NCBI GenBank assembly: GCA_026929865.2
Contig: CM049402.1
Location: forward strand, 28,517,501-28,581,500
Length of the DNA stretch: 64,000 bases
Direction: 5' to 3'
Origin: Hyperoplus lanceolatus
Taxonomy: Eukaryota; Chordata; Actinopteri; Uranoscopiformes; Ammodytidae
Made by a program: the position numbers and the translations under genes. Every line of letters begins with the position of its first letter. Position 1 is the first letter of the stretch. A model generated the notes under the pieces. The model was not told where the DNA came from. It ran no database searches and was given only the letters and a program-made list of their open reading frames with translations. Shown piece after piece: positions 43,430 to 56,424 of this stretch.

Positions 43430-46400
43430 CATCCGGCTTGACGCCCTCAGGCTGCTGTAACTCGGCTGTTTGTTTACACTACACAACAACAATAATGACG
43501 TGCCTCTCGGTCGAATCAAACCTGCAATACACCTGCTGTAAGTCGGATCTCAGCACATTCACACAGACGAGCCTGGAGGGAGGTGACATGTTGTGCCTGT
43601 GCGATTTGTGGTCTGCCGCTGCTTCTGGGAAACCAATATGTTAAGTGAAAGGTGAGGGATGTTCCAAATTACATTAGTCTACTGGGTATCGTCCCATCAT
43701 GATAAGTCATAGTATGATTTAGAAGCTCAAAGTGAGAAGTAATTTACTGATGGGAGTTATCAGCTCTTGCAGTGGTTGCAATATTTGTAATGTTTATTTA
43801 ACAAACTAAAAAGGTAGGTATTGGAGTAACTCTGTAAGGCGGCAACAGGATGTGTAATGTTTTTCTTTTTTCCTGGTTCCGTCATTTGCATTAATTTACC
43901 TGAATATGTTGTTTGGGTTGACTTCAGGATGTGAAGATTTATCAGATAAATTTTCAGAATTCGATGTGAATTCTGTAGGTTCGGTAATGATGCCAAACAC
44001 ATCAGTGGCAGTCTCACAACATCATCAAACGTTCAAGGATAACATTTTAATGGAAAGATGGAACTGATCCGTATACTCTAGTCCAAACGTTCCTCATCGA
44101 CAGGATGTTGATCTATAACCAACCAAATCCCACACAGACAGACTGACAGAGAGGTGTAAAGGTGCTGCTGTCCTGCCTGCTGTGTGTCAGTCATGTCTGT
44201 CGGGCATTGGAGTACCGCTGTCTTCGAGGAGAGCCGGATCAAAGACTGTAGTGGGGAGTGAGCTCTCTAAATGACACGGAGAGCGAGGGAGCATTCACTT
44301 CAGACAATAATCCTCTGCCGAATGAACCCTGTGAGCAGAAATCAATGAAGATATGATGTCTCATTCACCGTTTTATGCTGACGACACCCTGAAAGGGCCT
44401 TCACTTAACTTGTTGACTACTGACGCTGAGATGTTCATTACAGTTACAAAAGGGACATGTTTCAGGGCAAATAGCATACAACATTTTATATTTTTAAAAA
44501 AATGTTTCATCCATGTTGTATTTGTTTGGTGCAGATATTGTAGACAAAGAGCAGTCCTTAAGTAGTCCCTCAATGGGGAAATTTACAATTAACCATGTTT
44601 ACACTTGTTATATGTTGTTTTATACACACACACTAGCACACGCACACACGTACATACACACATCTAAAAACCAAATCTAAACATTCTTAAGGAAACTTAC
44701 TTTGGGACTTTGCAGAATGTTCCAATATCAATATTCCTTTCTTGTACTAGGGTTGAAAACATTTCAACATTTTTTTTTCAATTTAATTATTTTTTTCCAA
44801 CTTCACACCTCTGACTTTCTTTTTATTCAAAGCAATGGCATCGGCAGCTCAGCTTTATCAATGTCTTGGTCGTCAGACCTTATTGCCTGTGGAGCTAACA
44901 TAAAAAGTCTGTTTTGATGGTGGCATTATAGAAAAAGATCAGGGGGTCTTCCTATTACAGTGGCCATCCCATTACAAAATCAATACGATTCATCCTCTTG
45001 GGTCCATAAAGGTCTACAGATATCACACTCTGGACCAAGTATTGAATAAGCCTATGTGCCGCCTTCCTTATTACTCTCTCCAGGCAACAATAGTGCTGGA
45101 AGATGGCGGCCATATTGAATTTATGACTGTTTCCAGTCTGGGTTTGAGGGGGCTGAAGACGGCGAGCACTCACACTTACAGATCTTTATCTCTGATTCTC
45201 CTGTGGATTTCCAAATTGATCAGAAGAAATAAGACAGTTGTGTTTTGAATGTTTGACCATCACTGTTCAAATATGGACCTAGAGTATACCCATGTGGAAC
45301 GTGACTTGAATTCTCATGCTCACATTCATTAATGTAAGAAGGGATTCCTGTGGCCTGGCACCCCCATGTATAACCGGATCTACTGTAATCAAATAAGTCT
45401 TGCTAGCCACGAGTGAGCAAAGATATGATAACAAAATACTATTTTGACAGAACTTTTAACAAGCAAATCCGCCATCAGACGATTCTCCATTGAAGTATGC
45501 CATATTTTAGGAGTGTGACTAATGACTACGAGGTTGTCACACTTTTTTGAATCTGTTTCGGAGAAAGACTGCGGCTTTCTCAGGGTTTGTTTACATTTGA
45601 AAAATATGTTATCAATAGACCATATCTGAGACAGAAATGTCTGAGTGCCGGTTCGTTCTGTATGCATATGGATAGTCTTTAAAAAATCAATGCATCCACT
45701 TCACTCTGCATTGTAAATGCTTCCTTTCAAAAAACAATGAACGTCTTATGTTGGAGCTGCAGAGACTGAATAGGGGAGAAACCGTTTGTCACTTAAGAAT
45801 CTTGACAATTAAGAGTGACAGCTGCTGTCTATAATTGCTTTGAAAAATCAAGGACTTTATTTACAGTATTTGAAACTGGATTTCTTTCGTAAAGTGCTTC
45901 ACGGGGGAAAAACCCTGAAACATGAGCTACTGTAGTCATTTCTAAATTACTTTTTAAATGTTTTATTCAGATAAGAATTATTTTATTGTGTGTATTCGAT
46001 CTGTGTTCTGAACACTGCTCTGCCCTCTCATTTGACAATAGAGACCTGCAGGTTTTATTGAGACACTTGTTGAACCGTCTATATATTTTTTTTGTTGTCA
46101 TGACAAAAGCATCTTGTGACCATTTTACGTTGCCATTAGCGTGTTCCCACCACTGATCAACCACCACTGAGTCCCAAACCACCTGCCACTCACTCCTTTG
46201 ACAGTCCCTCAATATACTGTTCCCTGACAACTGTCTAGTGTGTGAGCATTGCTATGCTAGGTCTCTTTTCATCTTGCCTGCTAGTAAATGATAATTCTGC
46301 TTGCCTGCTTTTTTTCCCCCCGATGCATGTTTGTTGCTTTGACCTTTATATGCATTTTAACTCTACCTGCTCTTTTTACCAGTCTTCCTCTTGAGTCCCT

Positions 46401-46457
46401 ATAGTTGTTGCTAGAGCTACACATTTTGCACATTGTTTCATTCACATTTATTAAATT
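43430..46457. other. Spacer, nothing firmly recognised
   Basis: GGGGAAATTTACAATT near 44573 resembles a LINE tail phrase, and the ATGGCGGCCATATTGAA stretch near 45101 resembles words found in fish inverted-repeat elements, but neither has visible ends. Confidence 0.4.
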
Positions 46458-48653
46458 AAAGGGGACATATTATGAAAAACCAAACATTGCCGGTGTTTGG
46501 GCACACTGTTTAGGTTATTGGCGTCCCTACCAGCACACACAAGATTCAAAAAGACAAATATGTCAGTTTCTTCTGGGACACTTATTTCGAAAAAGGGGGG
46601 ATTTGAAGGTTTGTTCCAAAATACACCGACTGAAGACGAAATCGGTCAGTTTTCATTATCATAAATACTCCCACGGGAAAGCTCACCAGAAACTCGGCAG
46701 TTGATTGGCAAATCAAGACGCCCGTTGGTAACCACACACACCTGGCTGAGCCTCCACTCGCTCATGCAACAACAAGCTGCAGTGTGAACTCAACCTCAAG
46801 CTACCATCACACCCCAGCCTCGAAGCACACTAGGGCTGAATTGATTTACTTAATTTTTTGTTAGGCTATCTCCAGCAAAGGTTTGCAATCTGTTAGTGTA
46901 ATCAAAGCCTTTTTACTGGAGTGTGGAAGAGACTGTGCCAGGAAGACTGAGAGACACCATCCGTCCGAAATGTAAGTATTCCTATTTTTTTTAAATTCTG
47001 TCCGTTTGTTAGTTCAATGTCTGAAATGAGAGAATGCGGGGTTTTGTCGTTAGCATTAGCGCCCGCTAGCTTTACGCTAACGGTTAGAGCTGTGAGTCTT
47101 TTGCAGTGACTGTTATTTGGCTCTTTTGTGAGCTCACGTTAGTCCTGCCGTGACAAACAGACGGTGAAACTGTAGGGTGTGTTGTAAACTGAAGAGTATT
47201 TTTTTTAATAGCTTCATCCTGCTACCTGCTAGCTGTCTGATTGTATAGCTCAAGTACATACCGCAATAAATCTGCAGACAGTGTGTAGTACAAGCAGCAG
47301 TGGGCCTATTACATGATCTCCAGTGTAATGTACACATAGACAGGAATACTGTAAGTTGTCACTGCTGGTGTTTGTTTCCTGTCCATTATATTTCAAAAAG
47401 CACACAGTATCACTCAGAACTTATTGCTTATTGAGCCAGGGCTATACTGAATTTGTTGTAGCTTTGCCATAACAGATGTATGATGTAGGCCTATACATGT
47501 CAGCTCGGCTACATGATGTAACATTGAATGTGCCATTTTTTACAGGTATCTGAGTGACCTGATGGAGCCGGACGGAGCCACCAAGACCGTCACACTATCC
47601 GTTCCTTCAGAGGAGGATGTGTTCACTGGGTGGGACAGGTGGTCTTCTTCAGGGCCCAACAACAACTGGACAGTTACATAAAAGTTATGGCTTTGTTTCT
47701 GTTTGATATGTACACTTCATATTTTCATTCCACTGGCTATGAATAAACTGCTTTATTTTTAAGGATGTTTTTGGTCTTTTTAAGATGTAATGATACTGTT
47801 GTATCAGAGAAAATCTTCAGCGAGATGAAAATGTGAGTTTCGAGTAATCCTTTACTACAGGTAGCAAACAGTGACAGTAAGCAACACAATGCATTTAACG
47901 GTAAAACTTTATAATGAGTGATCACAATACAAATGATACATTATCTACTAGATATTGAAATGTTAAATAATTTGCAGCTCTGACAAACCTAAAGCATAAT
48001 TATTTCAACCATACATTTTACAAAAGATAATGCCTTTCCAGTGAATCTTGACATGATTCAGGATACATTCTTTTCCATTATGGTTACTGTACATTTTTAC
48101 ATGTCAACTCAGTATCGGTTCACAACCAAAGCTTTTTCACTCCATTGGGCTGTAGATCATTCCACAGACCTGTAAAGACAAACGTAAAACAGGGTGAGGA
48201 TAATGTCAGGGAAATCAGAAATCTTGATGCCATTTTCACAGTTTTCAGCTTAGACTCCTGTCTGAACAGGTTCAGTAGTACATCTTTTAGTTTAGAACTG
48301 GTTAGTGTGCCGATATTTGTGGTAGAAATTAAGCTAAACATGTTTACATTGGTCTCCATGCTGCATTGGCCAAAAGTAAACAAAACTGACAGCTGGGCAT
48401 GTGCCATGCCCATGTAGGTAGGTATAGAGTAAATGAGCAAGGCGGTGCATGCACGTCCATGTAGATCTGAACAGTCAGAGCAGACTAGTATTTTTGCAAA
48501 GGGGGGTAGATGTCAAAACCAACCTTTTGAGATAGAGGCAAAAGAAGGCTGGAAAACGAATGGGTTTTTTGAACAATAAAACATGAAAACCTTTTCTAGT
48601 AGACCTTGGAAATACACCTTTAAAACCGAGATTTAGCATAATATGTCCCCTTT
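46458..48653. mobile_element. 2.2-kb inverted-repeat element with exon-like signals
   Basis: The ends AAAGGGGACATATTATG and CATAATATGTCCCCTTT are perfect 17-bp inverses. They share the ATATTATG core with the outer element at 19015, suggesting a related superfamily. Inside, a GAAAT|GTAAGT junction near 46970 looks like a splice donor, and TTTTTTACAG near 47546 leads into a frame encoding YLSDLMEPDGATKTVTLSV and on to WTVT before a stop, followed by an AATAAA-type signal near 47742. These could be exons of a small element-borne gene. I see no target duplication and no transposase motif. Confidence 0.7.
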
Positions 48654-51600
48654 GAAAATAAATAAATAAACATTTAGCCACACAACTAGACATACTCTGC
48701 CATGCTTTAATGAAGACTAATCTGAGGAAGAAGAAAGAAGAAGAAAATACAAGAGCACAAGAATATTTATTCTGGGGGAAAAAAGTATCTTACTTTGTGG
48801 CGAGAACTCCTGGGAGAAATCAGTATCTCAATTCTAAATATATACGGATCTGCATGAACTTCACATTGCAGACACCAGTGCTAAATGTTGAACATACATG
48901 TTTTATTGCAAATGAGCTGCTGATGAGCAAACTCACAGGGGGTGCAGCTTGTTAAAACATAGATTAAAACGTTTTTTTTTTTTTTTTTTTCAGTTTGTTA
49001 CATTTACTGACCGCGCTGCTACAAGTTCAATTTTCTAATTCTATGTTTCCTGATGTACATGCAGGCTCCTCGTCGTGTTCTCTTAATCTGTATGAACATG
49101 GTTCGGCTTCACAGCTTCGGTTTTAATTGCCAGTTTGCTGTCTGGCTACCGATGAAGTGAAGAGGGTCGGGCTGAATGTTTGTTTACATCGTTAAAGATT
49201 CATGAAAAGATAAAACAGGATAAACAGAAGAGAGGCCAAAGATCACTCACATCTATCCACTATCAACTATCTCATCTTCAAATCCTAAACTTTTAAAAAC
49301 TAACAAAATGCATCCAATAGATGGAGAAATTAAAATAAACAAAAAAGGCACCATTAGAACGTCAAATATTGAATCACAAATCCACCGCATAATTAGAAGA
49401 ACCCATATGAATAGTTTCACGTAAACAATCTCAATACTCACATATACATGGCTGCCATGTGTAGATATTTTGTGATAATAATCATGTTTTGATATTTTGG
49501 CAGATGCAACATATATTATACAGCATATTCAACAATAACCATGCCTATGGTAACATTGTCATGGAATAAAAATCCAGTTAGAGTTGCAAACCAGAATTGC
49601 AATTTCAAAATAAGCTCTTGATAGTTTGTGAACAAAGTAGCCTACAGTGAAATAGTATGCAGCTCTATCCAACAGTGTGTGATTGTATTGTGTTTTATTG
49701 TTAAGGAAATGTTAATAATCTTGTAGCATCCTTCGTACATAAAACACAGCTCAAAGTACTTTACATGGACAAAGAGAGTAAAAGAAAGAAGAAATCAGCA
49801 AGAAATATCCAGACATGAATCCTTGTTTCGATGTAATTCTGAGGGACTTCAAACACCATTTGTAGAAATTAGAGAGTAAACAAATCCTATATTTTTTTTT
49901 TATTAGTTAAAAAATCAATCAGGTGAGGAGTGCAGCAGCTGTTTAGGAAACTGCAAATGATCAGGGAATGCCAACATACCAAGTGAAATGAATGAAAACA
50001 CAGTATTCCTTCACATGCCAAAGTGCCTCAGGGCGGGAAAAAAATCAAGCAACTTAAAACTTGAGGGAAAAAAATAAATAACTTTAGTCTTTTGAGCTTG
50101 GGGACATCTCTTTTTCTTAAATGGATAAATTCAGAAGGCTGCTGTTTCTGTTTTGAACAAAGGGGTTTGAGACCATTTTATCTCTTCACACACACAGTGG
50201 TGTCTCCTCCACTGCAGACCAGAACTGCTTTTGACTTTTTCAAGTGTGAGCTGTGACAAAGGACCGCTGCTTTTAAATGCAAAGGAAGAAAAAGAAAACA
50301 AAGAAAAGTGTGAAAAATGAGCGATATAGAGCAGCTAATTGTGTCCTGGGAGATAAGGACGCCTGCGAAAGAGAGAGAAGTAGAAACTCCCTATTGGTTA
50401 TCAGCCTCCTTCTGAAACACTGGCTTGGAGTTTCTTCTCTTGAAAGAAAAAAAGCTTGTTAAAAGGAAATAAAAAAAGGTGTGAGGAGGCACAAAGGACG
50501 CTTATCCACCTTTCACTGAGCCGACAAAAGGAAAAATCTCCAAGCTCCAGCTAATTACAACAAGGTGATGAAAGAAAGAAATGCAGGGAGGCTGAAAATA
50601 AATAAAATCCCCACTTTTTCTCACCTGGGAGAAGGTGGCGGGGTCAACAGCCCCCCCCCCCCTAAAATTCAATCTCAGAGAGAGAGAGATTAGTGGAAGC
50701 TTGTCTTCCTTGTCTTGTCGCAACAGAATGGAAATTTAAAACAAGTCTCCCAATCAAATGAAAGCAAAGGGGCCTCAGAGCTTTTCTTTCTCACTGAAAA
50801 AAAAAACCCACTGTCACATGTTAATTCAAGCTGCTTCAGAGCAATTTAACCTTGTGAGAATTTTTTTTAGTTATTTTCACTTTGACAAATAAAGGCTAAA
50901 AACGAAGGTGGCGGAAAGCAAGAGCAGACACACAGGTTGTTTTCTTTTCTGTGCTTTGTCGGGTGGGATTGTTTCCAAGGATCTGATGTCTTTATGTCAT
51001 GGCATGATGCTGCATTTTGTGATTTAATACAAGTTGTATTTTATGATGTATGTGCGTGTTCCGTTATCCTGTCATGTCCAGCTCAGACACACTTGAATAG
51101 CCTAAAATCCAAATGACATTGTTCTACCCCTTTTTAATTGACACTTGAATGTCAACCAAGAATAAAAAAAATACAATAGAAACTACTCCGAATGCAACTC
51201 AGAAATGTGCTGCATTTCAATTAAAGTCAGCGAATCCAGAGAGTTTGTTGTCAAAATCACTTTGTCAAAATCAGTAAATATCTCATTTTGCTGGTGTTTC
51301 CTTATCATTTATGTATGCTAATGAGGCAGTTTCCTAACACCACAGGATTCACAATTATTATTTTTTTAAATGTGTTCAAACTTGCATGGACACATATGTG
51401 CATCAACTGGTGCCACCTCGGGAAACTACCATCTCCTTAGTGACTTTGTACGTAATCGTTGCACATTTAAAATGATCTCCTTGTTCTGGCTGAACACCCA
51501 GTTCAGACTTTATTTTATTGTTGAGAAGGAGAAGACAAAAAAACTGCTGTGACACATTTAACAGTGGCATCGTCTTCTCCTGTAAGTAAACAAAACACAG

Positions 51601-52518
51601 GGATCAGATGTGCAGGCCTGTGACCTAAAAGCTCAGATCGGAAGTAGTGATAAGAAAACAGAAACAGCAGCCCACATTCTGTGCATTTACCAAGAGCATT
51701 GATCTACCTCTTGCTGTCGGTAGGTGGAAATTGCAGCGCTGACAACTGAGTGGGAACAGGCAGAGAGCCATGGGGGTCAGAGTTTAGCTGGTTTGTCATG
51801 TCTGACATCACGGGGACAGACTCTCTGCTGTGAGCTTTAATGACCAAGAGACTTGTCACATTTTGGGACAAGTGAACACTGGAAAGACTTAGCGCTCACT
51901 CGCACAGTCGCTGTGAATGTAAATATACAGGAACTTTCAGCCTCTCCACGCTCCACTTCTCTTTTCAACAGCCACTGGCCAATGTCAACGCTTACCGCCA
52001 TATAATCTGTAAATACGACGACAATGTCAAAGTCACTGCCTGCATTTTCTCTTCAAACAGTCTTTCAGAGTACCTTTTAACCCAATGTCACCAGTTGCCA
52101 CCAATCTTTATTCTCTTTGTATTGAGGTAGCGCCAGCAGCTCCGCCCTGTTTACTTCCAGCTCGTTTGGGGTTGTAGATGGCTGGTTGACCTTCAGCTGG
52201 ATGAAACATCTGACAGCAAATGCTGAAATGAGCTTTATGTGCTCTTTGTTCATGAACCTTTTATATTTTAGTGTGTGTGTGGGTGTGTGTTAAATGTTTC
52301 ATTTGACTCATCTGCTATGCTTTGCTGATATATTCCTTGAAATCCCAATGGATTTCTAAGAGTTTTCTGCTTTTTCCTTTTACAGCTTTGGTCTTATTGT
52401 TGAAGTCTTGTTGACCATTATTATCTGACAGACCTGTCAAGCTATGAGGGAGATATGTCATGGGAGCTGCACTTTGTGATGCAACTAAATCAATCTTCGT
52501 TTGACTGATACATTGACT
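48654..52518. other. AT-rich spacer with poly-T and LINE-tail-like patch
   Basis: T19 lies at 48972-48990. AAACACAGCTCAAAGTACTT near 49742 resembles the L2-type 3' tail, in the same orientation as the LINE at 1809. Otherwise nothing is recognised. Confidence 0.45.
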
Positions 52519-53268
52519 CAGGGATGTACAGTGCGACAGTTTTGATCGCATTTGCTACTGAAATTGATCACGTGCGATGATGAATACAAATCCATTCGCA
52601 CTCGTGCGACAGCTTGCTAATGAGGAGAGGCTGTCTTTGAAAACCAGAGGAGCGCTGCACAACAGTGCTTAGAGGGCTCTACATTAACACTGCGGGTAAA
52701 TGAGTCTTAGGCAAGTAAGTTATTGAGTCCACCCTTCACTTTGGCTGGTGAAAGATATGCGTCCTCGGGGATCTGTGCTTGTGCAGCGATTCTAGGTATA
52801 AAAACTTCACCTACGGCAATTACCGGAAGGAGACGGCACATTACCGCAGTTACGTTAGCGGTGTACAAACATAACATTTCCTGTGCGCCTTCACATTAAA
52901 AGCCTGTTACTAGCCAAACGTGAGTTGACTTTTATTTTGAAGCCGGTAAGAACAGGAAGTTAGCGCTTTTTTCTAGCTTGAAAGGCAACTCATTCAGCTG
53001 CAGCGAGCAGTCAACAGTAGCCTAGTCTATTTAAACAAAATTTTAAATAGGCCACTGAAAAGCTACTCCCAACAGATTCACAACAACCTATTTAATTTAT
53101 CCTAAATCGTACCAATATGTATACTTATTTATTTAATAGGCTATGTTTAATGTTTTAAAGTTTGGTTTTAATTAACAGAAGGACATTATAATAATAATAA
53201 TTCCGAATCAGCCAAAAATTGCAATTGGCAGGTTAGATTATTTTTTCTAAATTGCAATCAGTGCACCC

Positions 53269-53738
53269 TGTGAGGTTTAAAATGTTTTCATTGTATAATC
53301 ATATACTCATTATGTTGTTTTGAGAACTTTGTACACACTGCAGCTTTCCAGTCGCGTGGCTGACCGGGCCACAAGGTCCTGTCATAAGAGAGGCAGTTAG
53401 AACATACTGATATGCGCCGGCTGGAATAAAGGTCGCTGTTTATATTTAGGCAGCTATCAGGCTGACATGCCCCAGATGGAATGAACCAACAAGTTCCCAG
53501 AATACCTAATCATAAATAGACTACGCAATGCTTGAATGCTTGTAACCAATGTGAGAGATGAATAAAAGGCAAGACGGGAGAGAGGAACAGCGGAGTTGAT
53601 TCTGAGCAGCTGACCTCTCCCCAGTTTGCAGAAACTGAGCTGACTGTCTCCGTGTATCATTGTGTCTGTGTCTCATTCGTCTGGTTGAACTAACGCCTGG
53701 GTTTCCTTGTCTTACACACAAGTTTGATAAACCCAACA
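53269..53738 (+). repeat. 5' LTR, 470 bp
   Basis: It begins TGTGAGGTTTAAAATG and ends AAACCCAACA. An AATAAA (GATGAATAAAAGGC) near 53560 could serve as the polyadenylation signal. It is collinear with the 3' LTR over its whole length. Confidence 0.95.
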
Positions 53739-53741
53739 TCT

Positions 53742-53759
53742 TGGTCCTTCGAGCCGGAG
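53742..53759 (+). promoter_or_regulatory. Primer-binding site matching tRNA-Tyr
   Basis: TGGTCCTTCGAGCCGGA lies three bases after the LTR end. From memory of vertebrate tRNA-Tyr, whose 3' end reads CCGGCTCGAAGGACCA, it is complementary at 17 of 18 positions, so reverse transcription was probably primed by tRNA-Tyr. Confidence 0.75.
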
Positions 53760-53961
53760 CCCAATATATCGCCGACCGAGGAGAGGAAGGAAAGGACGCA
53801 CCGAAGTCTGTCGACAGCCAGAGTCCAGTGACTCTTGAGGAAAGACTGGGGCCGTGAATTCATCTCCAGCCGGTGTTTTAGCAGTCCTCACCCCCATTCT
53901 CTTCGGGCGACGATTGACGGGATCCAGACTGAGCCAGACACACGATATACGGTGAGACAGA

Positions 53962-54263
53962 TTGCGGGTTTCTCCACCCTAAGGAGGTTGCGGGTTTCTC
54001 CACCCTAAGGAGGTTGCGGGTTTCTCCACCCTAAGGAGGTTGCGGGTTTCTCCACCCTAAGGAGGTTGCGGGTTTCTCCACCCTAAGGAGGTTGCGGGTT
54101 TCTCCACCCTAAGGAGGTTGCGGGTTTCTCCACCCTAAGGAGGTTGCGGGTTTCTCCACCCTAAGGAGGTTGAACAAGCGCTATATAAATTCAGATCTGT
54201 GCGGGTTTCTCCACCCTAAGGAGGTTGAACAAGCGCTATATAAATTCAGATCTGTGTGGATTC
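53962..54263 (+). repeat. 26-bp minisatellite in the retrotransposon leader
   Basis: Eight exact units of TTGCGGGTTTCTCCACC...GGAGG run from 53962 to 54169. A 30-bp spacer starting TTGAACAAGCGCTATATAAA, a ninth unit, the same spacer and a degenerate tenth unit (GGATTCCCCACCC) follow, so a second-order period of about 56 bp is present. Confidence 0.96.
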
Positions 54264-54890
54264 CCCACCCTTAAGGAGGGGAAAAGGGACTAGTATAGCC
54301 TACAATAACACGCATATAAGTAGACTGTTGTTTTAGAATTGAAATGAATGAATGCAGGGAGAACGAATGTTGAGCAATATATATAAGAGAAAAGACGAAT
54401 GAAGCAAATTATGTGCCACAAACTGTATGTGATGAATGATATACATGTGTGTGAGTCTCTGTACAGAGGGGAAGGAGAGAGCCTGTCTGAGAAAGAATGT
54501 GTGTGTGGGAGACCCAGTCTCTATGCAAGGAGAAAGGGAGGGCCTGCCTGGGAAAGATGTGTGTGTGTGTGAGGAGTGTGAATGAGAGGGTGTGTGTGTC
54601 GAAATGAGACGCAAGCAAAGAGGAAGTGAGAGCCCGTGTGTGCTTTGTGTACATGGAGACAGGGGAAGGGGCAAACGCCTCAGTGATAAACATTTTTATT
54701 TGGGCTACCCGACACAGACAAACATGTGGAACTCAAGTATGAAATCAATCCTATTCAAAAATTTACATTGCCATGCGTCATTGTGACTTAGAACAAGCAA
54801 TGAGTAGCGGGCTGATTTGTTGATGGCTGTTACTGTTTTTGTCTAAAATTGTTGACAAAAAGCAGCAGAAAAACAATGTGAACTTGAAAA

Positions 54891-54968
54891 TGCATTTCCT
54901 GCTGAAAATGCGTGTGAACGCTGAAACAGCTTATGCTAAACTGGATAGCTGAGTATGAAGATTTGAAA
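54891..54968 (+). repeat. Interspersed repeat piece inside the LTR element
   Basis: The stretch TGCATTTCCTGCTGAAAATG to GAGTATGAAGATTTGAAA recurs with few changes at 56911-56987, outside the element. One of the two must have been acquired from a common dispersed repeat. Confidence 0.88.
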
Positions 54969-55954
54969 AAATTAAAAAGATTTTATTTTAAACCTCCCCT
55001 TGTGATAATATATAGAGGTTTGGATAAAAATTTTGTTTTGCTTTTTTGCTTATAGATTCAATTAAAAAAAAAAAAAAAAATAGTGCTACCACGCAACTTT
55101 ATATATAAAATAGTGGTTAGAATGAGTCATGGGCGAAGCAATGACTCAAGAGTAGGGAGATATTGCTATGACAACAAATGTATTCCGTACATACAACTTT
55201 ACACTTTTGAAGAGCATGTATATCTGGTTGATAACGTCAAAATATGTGATGATGCAGAATCAGAAAACAGAGAACTGCACGAATGAATGACACAACTCTT
55301 TATAAATCTAACAGAGTTATGAGAACAAATAACTGCCAGAGTCCCTATGTCCCCACAGGAAGCTGCATCAGACAAGCTGTTGGTCAAGGGGTGGAGTGCA
55401 AAGTTGGAGCTGCACACTGGGAAAGGCCCTGCCAAATCCCACTGACAAACTTCCAACTACAGCCAAAGTCAAAAGAACTACAAAATCCAAGTACCCACTA
55501 CAGGAAGACGTGAACATTCCTAAACAACAGCTGACGCTTCGACATGAAGTCATGAACTTTTCTGACAACAGCGAACAAACATAGCATCCCATCGAAGCTA
55601 CGTCTCGACGGCTCAACTGGAGGGACATCTATGGTGGCTCTACTATGATTCGTATCGCCAGAAGGAAACCAAAGAACCACAACATGTTTTTGGACACAAA
55701 TGCCTGGCACAAATATGCCTCAATACAAAGCCAATGCCACAAGTAAAAGGGGGTGTTACGTCTGCACTACCATTACAACATGAGCTGATTCACACACTGA
55801 CCGACAGTCAGACTGTGTGATCTCATGAAGACCCGCCCCCTAGAGAATGGAACAATCACTGAAGTGAATAAAGACGGAAGATAATCAATGTCCAATGCCC
55901 TTGAAAACTGCTAAAATGTTGGAATATGGTTAAAAATGAAAAAAAGTAGGGAAA

Positions 55955-56424
55955 TGTGAGGTTTAAAATGTTTTCATTGTATAATCATATACTCATTATG
56001 TTGTTTTGAGAACTTTGTACACACTGCAGCTTTCCAGTCGCGTGGCTGACCGGGCCACAAGGTCCTGTCATAAGAGAGGCAGTTAGAACATACTGATATG
56101 CGCCGGCTGGAATAAAGGTCGCTGTTTATATTTAGGCAGCTATCAGGCTGACATGCCCCAGATGGAATGAACCAACAAGTTCCCAGAATACCTAATCATA
56201 AATAGACTACGCAATGCTTGAATGCTTGTAACCAATGTGAGAGATGAATAAAAGGCAAGACGGGAGAGAGGAACAGCGGAGTTGATTCTGAGCAGCTGAC
56301 CTCTCCCCAGTTTGCAGAAACTGAGCTGACTGTCTCCGTGTATCATTGTGTCTGTGTCTCATTCGTCTGGTTGAACTAACGCCTGGGTTTCCTTGTCTTA
56401 CACACAAGTTTGATAAACCCAACA
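55955..56424 (+). repeat. 3' LTR, 470 bp
   Basis: It has the same sequence and length as the 5' LTR as far as I can compare. A purine tract ending GTAGGGAAA precedes it. Confidence 0.95.

Larger units (their letters stand above)
53269..56424 (+). mobile_element. Young non-autonomous LTR retrotransposon
   Basis: Two 470-bp direct LTRs (53269-53738 and 55955-56424) start TGTGAGG and end CCCAACA; I see no difference between them by eye. Just inside the 5' LTR is a primer-binding site (53742-53759), and a purine-rich AAAAAAAGTAGGGAAA precedes the 3' LTR. The 2.2-kb interior has no gag, protease, RT or integrase frame, so it must have depended on enzymes from another element. It contains a 26-bp minisatellite (53962-54169), an A17 run and a short frame at 55083-55286 of unknown meaning. 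Identical LTRs imply recent insertion. The expected 4-6-bp target duplication is not visible: the flanks read GCACCC on the left and TTTTTC on the right. Confidence 0.93.

Noticed and set aside
44940-45390. Possible inverted-repeat element around ATGGCGGCCATATTGAA
   Set aside because: I could not find matching terminal repeats or a target duplication.
53962-54169. CRISPR-like regular repeat array
   Set aside because: The 26-bp units abut directly with no unique spacers, and the array sits in the leader of an LTR retrotransposon in a eukaryotic genome.
53457-56346. Two identical 67-codon frames as duplicated genes
   Set aside because: They are antisense frames within the two identical LTRs, so they simply mirror LTR duplication.
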